NCBI GenBank assembly: GCA_020442965.1
Contig: JAGRJB010000201.1
Coordinates: 1-8,526 of the forward strand
Length of the DNA: 8,526 bases
Reading direction: 5' to 3'
Source of the DNA: Pseudomonadales bacterium
GTDB taxonomy: Bacteria; Pseudomonadota; Gammaproteobacteria; Steroidobacterales; Steroidobacteraceae
In this document: piece by piece, positions 6,859-8,526 of the stretch
Layout of the letters: every line of letters begins with the position of its first letter
How positions within the stretch are numbered: position 1 is the stretch's first letter
Notes under the pieces: model-generated
The model's input: the letters and a program-made list of their open reading frames with translations, nothing else
Databases searched by the model: none
What the model was told of the DNA's origin: nothing
Program-made: the position numbers and the translations under genes

Positions 6859-8526
6859 CACGATGAACCCGGCCCAGTAGTAGGGGTGCGAATAGTCATG
6901 CGATGGAGCCGCGCTGCCGTCGAGTAACGAGCGCTGCGCGGCCTGAAGCGCGACAGCGACATCATCAGCCTTGCTGGCGAAGTCCGTATACATACTGCGC
7001 ATCAGTAGCGCGGTGCTTTCGTCTTCGACACGCCAGAGGCTGGCGATCACGCGCTGCGCACCTTTGCGTAGCACGATCGCGTTGAGCCCCTCGACTTCCC
7101 GGCCATCGTCGAGTACCGCGCCGCCCATACCGGTTTGACAGCCCGACAGCGTGGCGAGGCCGATGCCGGTAAAGTCGAGCGCGTTGATATGATCGAGCGT
7201 CAAGTGACTGCCGTCCCCCAATACCAGGTACGACCGCATTGCATTGCCGGGACGCAGGCTGAAATGCGTCCCGATGTGCAGCACGGAGAAGTGTGCCGGC
7301 GAGCTCAGCAGATCGACCAGGCGCTGTTCCGTGAAGGCGGCGTCGGCGTACCCTTCTCCGGCGAGTGCGCCGTTGCCCGTGGCAGTTGTCGCGCACGCGG
7401 CGCTGCGTGCCGATAGCCCCGCGATCGGGCCACGGATCACCGAGCAAAGTTCATCGGCCACGGCCGGCAGCGCCTGGTAGCCGGCAATTGCCCGCGTCAG
7501 TCCCAGGCCGCGCACTGTTGGGGGCGACCGCACACTCGACTCGGTGTTGCGTTGTCGGTCGACGCTGTACAGTTCCAGCGCATACTTTTCCACCAGATAG
7601 TGTTCGCCGTCGCTGAGCGCTGCAAAGGGCAGATAGCGCAATGCGTCGTCCGGCCAGAGCACGAGCAATTTGGCGCCGGCTCGACGGGCCGCCACATCGA
7701 GCGGGCGTACGAACTCGTCATACAGTCGACGCGACATGACGGAAACATCCCGCCGAGCAGCGATCGCATCCAGATAGAGCCCGATGTCTTGCCGCAGCGC
7801 TGCCAGGTCGATCGTCGATTCGTGTACCGACTGGCCTTGGCTGGTCGCGATGATAATCTTCAGTTGCGATTTCGTTAGTAGGTACACACCCAGAGCGGCG
7901 TCCGGGCCATAGCGTCGCAAATCGCGCGACAGCCGTTCTGCGCTCACCAGTCTGGCTGTCGCAGTCCGCGGGTAAGCCTGCGATTGATCGCGGACGAACT
8001 CGCGTATTCGCAGTGCGCGCCCCGATTGGGCGTCCGCCTGGCCAATCAACAGCTGACCATAGTTGCGGCGCTCCGCCGGCGTCAGTCGGTCGGATTCCGC
8101 GAGCCGTGCGAAGCGGTCAAGCTCGCTGCCAACCGTTGCATCAGCTCGCAGCACGTTGGTATAGGTTGACCACAAGTCATGTTCGGCCGGAGTGAGCAGT
8201 ACATTGCTCGCGCCGGTCCCATCATTCGCGTCGCGTAGTGCGAAATCGTACAGCTCCTCGGCCTTGAGCAGATCGAGGACCTGCAAAGCCTCGTCAATGC
8301 GGCCCGCTTGCATCAGCCAATCCGACACGGTGCGATAGGTAGCCACCTTGTCTAACAGGAAGCTCTGTTCCAGACGGCTTTCCTCGCCACGAAACCAGGT
8401 CCGCAGCTGCTCGATCTGCAGGAGAGACTGCTTGCCAAACAGAATGGCGAGCGATCTCTCACCGCGCTGGTTCAAGAGCTGCGCCATCCGGAATTGCGCT
8501 TGCCAGGTGGGCGCCGGCGTGCCGAG
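6841..8526 (-). CDS. CHAT-domain (caspase-like) protein, C-terminal part (5' end outside window)
   Basis: The frame is open from the right edge to a TGA at 6841-6843 (561 codons visible). The ATG at 8485-8487 is internal: 13 in-frame codons precede it without a stop, and they continue the helical repeat pattern, so the true start lies beyond the window. Numbered from that Met, residues 1-90 and the preceding codons look like the end of a tetratricopeptide (TPR) array (helical, with GRIDEALQVLDLLKAEELY at 63-81). A helical linker (about 100-190) follows, then a CHAT domain at about 195-545. The presumed catalytic dyad is intact: His408 in LHIGTHFSLRPGN (codon 7264-7266) and Cys450 in LSGCQTG (codon 7138-7140). 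Further CHAT marks are LVLGDGSHLTL, VIASLWRVEDEST and HPYYWAGF near the end. CHAT proteins are caspase-like cysteine peptidases, and some act in bacterial death or defence pathways. Substrate and partners are not visible here. Confidence 0.92.
   Translation of the reverse strand, partial: LGTPAPTWQAQFRMAQLLNQRGERSLAILFGKQSLLQIEQLRTWFRGEESRLEQSFLLDKVATYRTVSDWLMQAGRIDEALQVLDLLKAEELYDFALRDANDGTGASNVLLTPAEHDLWSTYTNVLRADATVGSELDRFARLAESDRLTPAERRNYGQLLIGQADAQSGRALRIREFVRDQSQAYPRTATARLVSAERLSRDLRRYGPDAALGVYLLTKSQLKIIIATSQGQSVHESTIDLAALRQDIGLYLDAIAARRDVSVMSRRLYDEFVRPLDVAARRAGAKLLVLWPDDALRYLPFAALSDGEHYLVEKYALELYSVDRQRNTESSVRSPPTVRGLGLTRAIAGYQALPAVADELCSVIRGPIAGLSARSAACATTATGNGALAGEGYADAAFTEQRLVDLLSSPAHFSVLHIGTHFSLRPGNAMRSYLVLGDGSHLTLDHINALDFTGIGLATLSGCQTGMGGAVLDDGREVEGLNAIVLRKGAQRVIASLWRVEDESTALLMRSMYTDFASKADDVAVALQAAQRSLLDGSAAPSHDYSHPYYWAGFIVSGSRR

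Noticed and set aside
5426..8526. PadR, PspC and CHAT genes as one defence system
   Set aside because: The CHAT gene is on the opposite strand and converges with pspC, so it is not in the same operon. PadR-PspC pairs make sense without CHAT. Only adjacency links them.

Overview
The window is GC-rich (roughly 60 %) and densely coded. It looks like a chromosomal piece from a proteobacterium: it has the tail of a proteobacterial-type glutathione S-transferase, two lipoproteins with classical lipoboxes, and a PadR/PspC pair. A gammaproteobacterium of the Steroidobacter/Nevskia/Xanthomonas kind would fit, but that is only an impression from protein style and codon use. I see no tRNA, rRNA, CRISPR array, insertion sequence, integrase or phage gene.

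Layout. (1) Positions 1-150 hold the C-terminal end of a glutathione S-transferase, followed by a 152-bp gap with a weak terminator-like hairpin. (2) Positions 303-5320 hold three tightly packed plus-strand genes: a 1233-residue exported Kelch-repeat protein with a C-terminal membrane block, then two small lipoproteins. The first pair overlap by ATGA and the second pair are 9 bp apart, so they look like one envelope operon. I recognise neither lipoprotein as a member of a named family. (3) A 105-bp gap contains a 12-bp palindrome and, nearer the next gene, a cluster of TACCTT-type inverted and direct repeats that is probably the PadR operator. (4) Positions 5426-6831 hold a PadR-type regulator and, 2 bp on, a multi-pass PspC-domain membrane protein. 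(5) Positions 6841-8526, minus strand, hold the C-terminal part of a large CHAT-domain (caspase-like) protein that converges on the PspC gene and runs off the window's right edge.

How the parts may work together. The Kelch protein and the two lipoproteins probably act in the same envelope compartment, with the propeller in the periplasm and the lipoproteins probably on the outer membrane. PadR probably represses its own operon and so controls the PspC protein, which is likely an inner-membrane stress or envelope factor. The CHAT protein belongs to a separate transcription unit and nothing here ties it to its neighbours. The best candidate for something undescribed is the Kelch-membrane/lipoprotein/lipoprotein cassette. 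The padR operator layout and a nine-A run inside the pspC gene are secondary points of interest.
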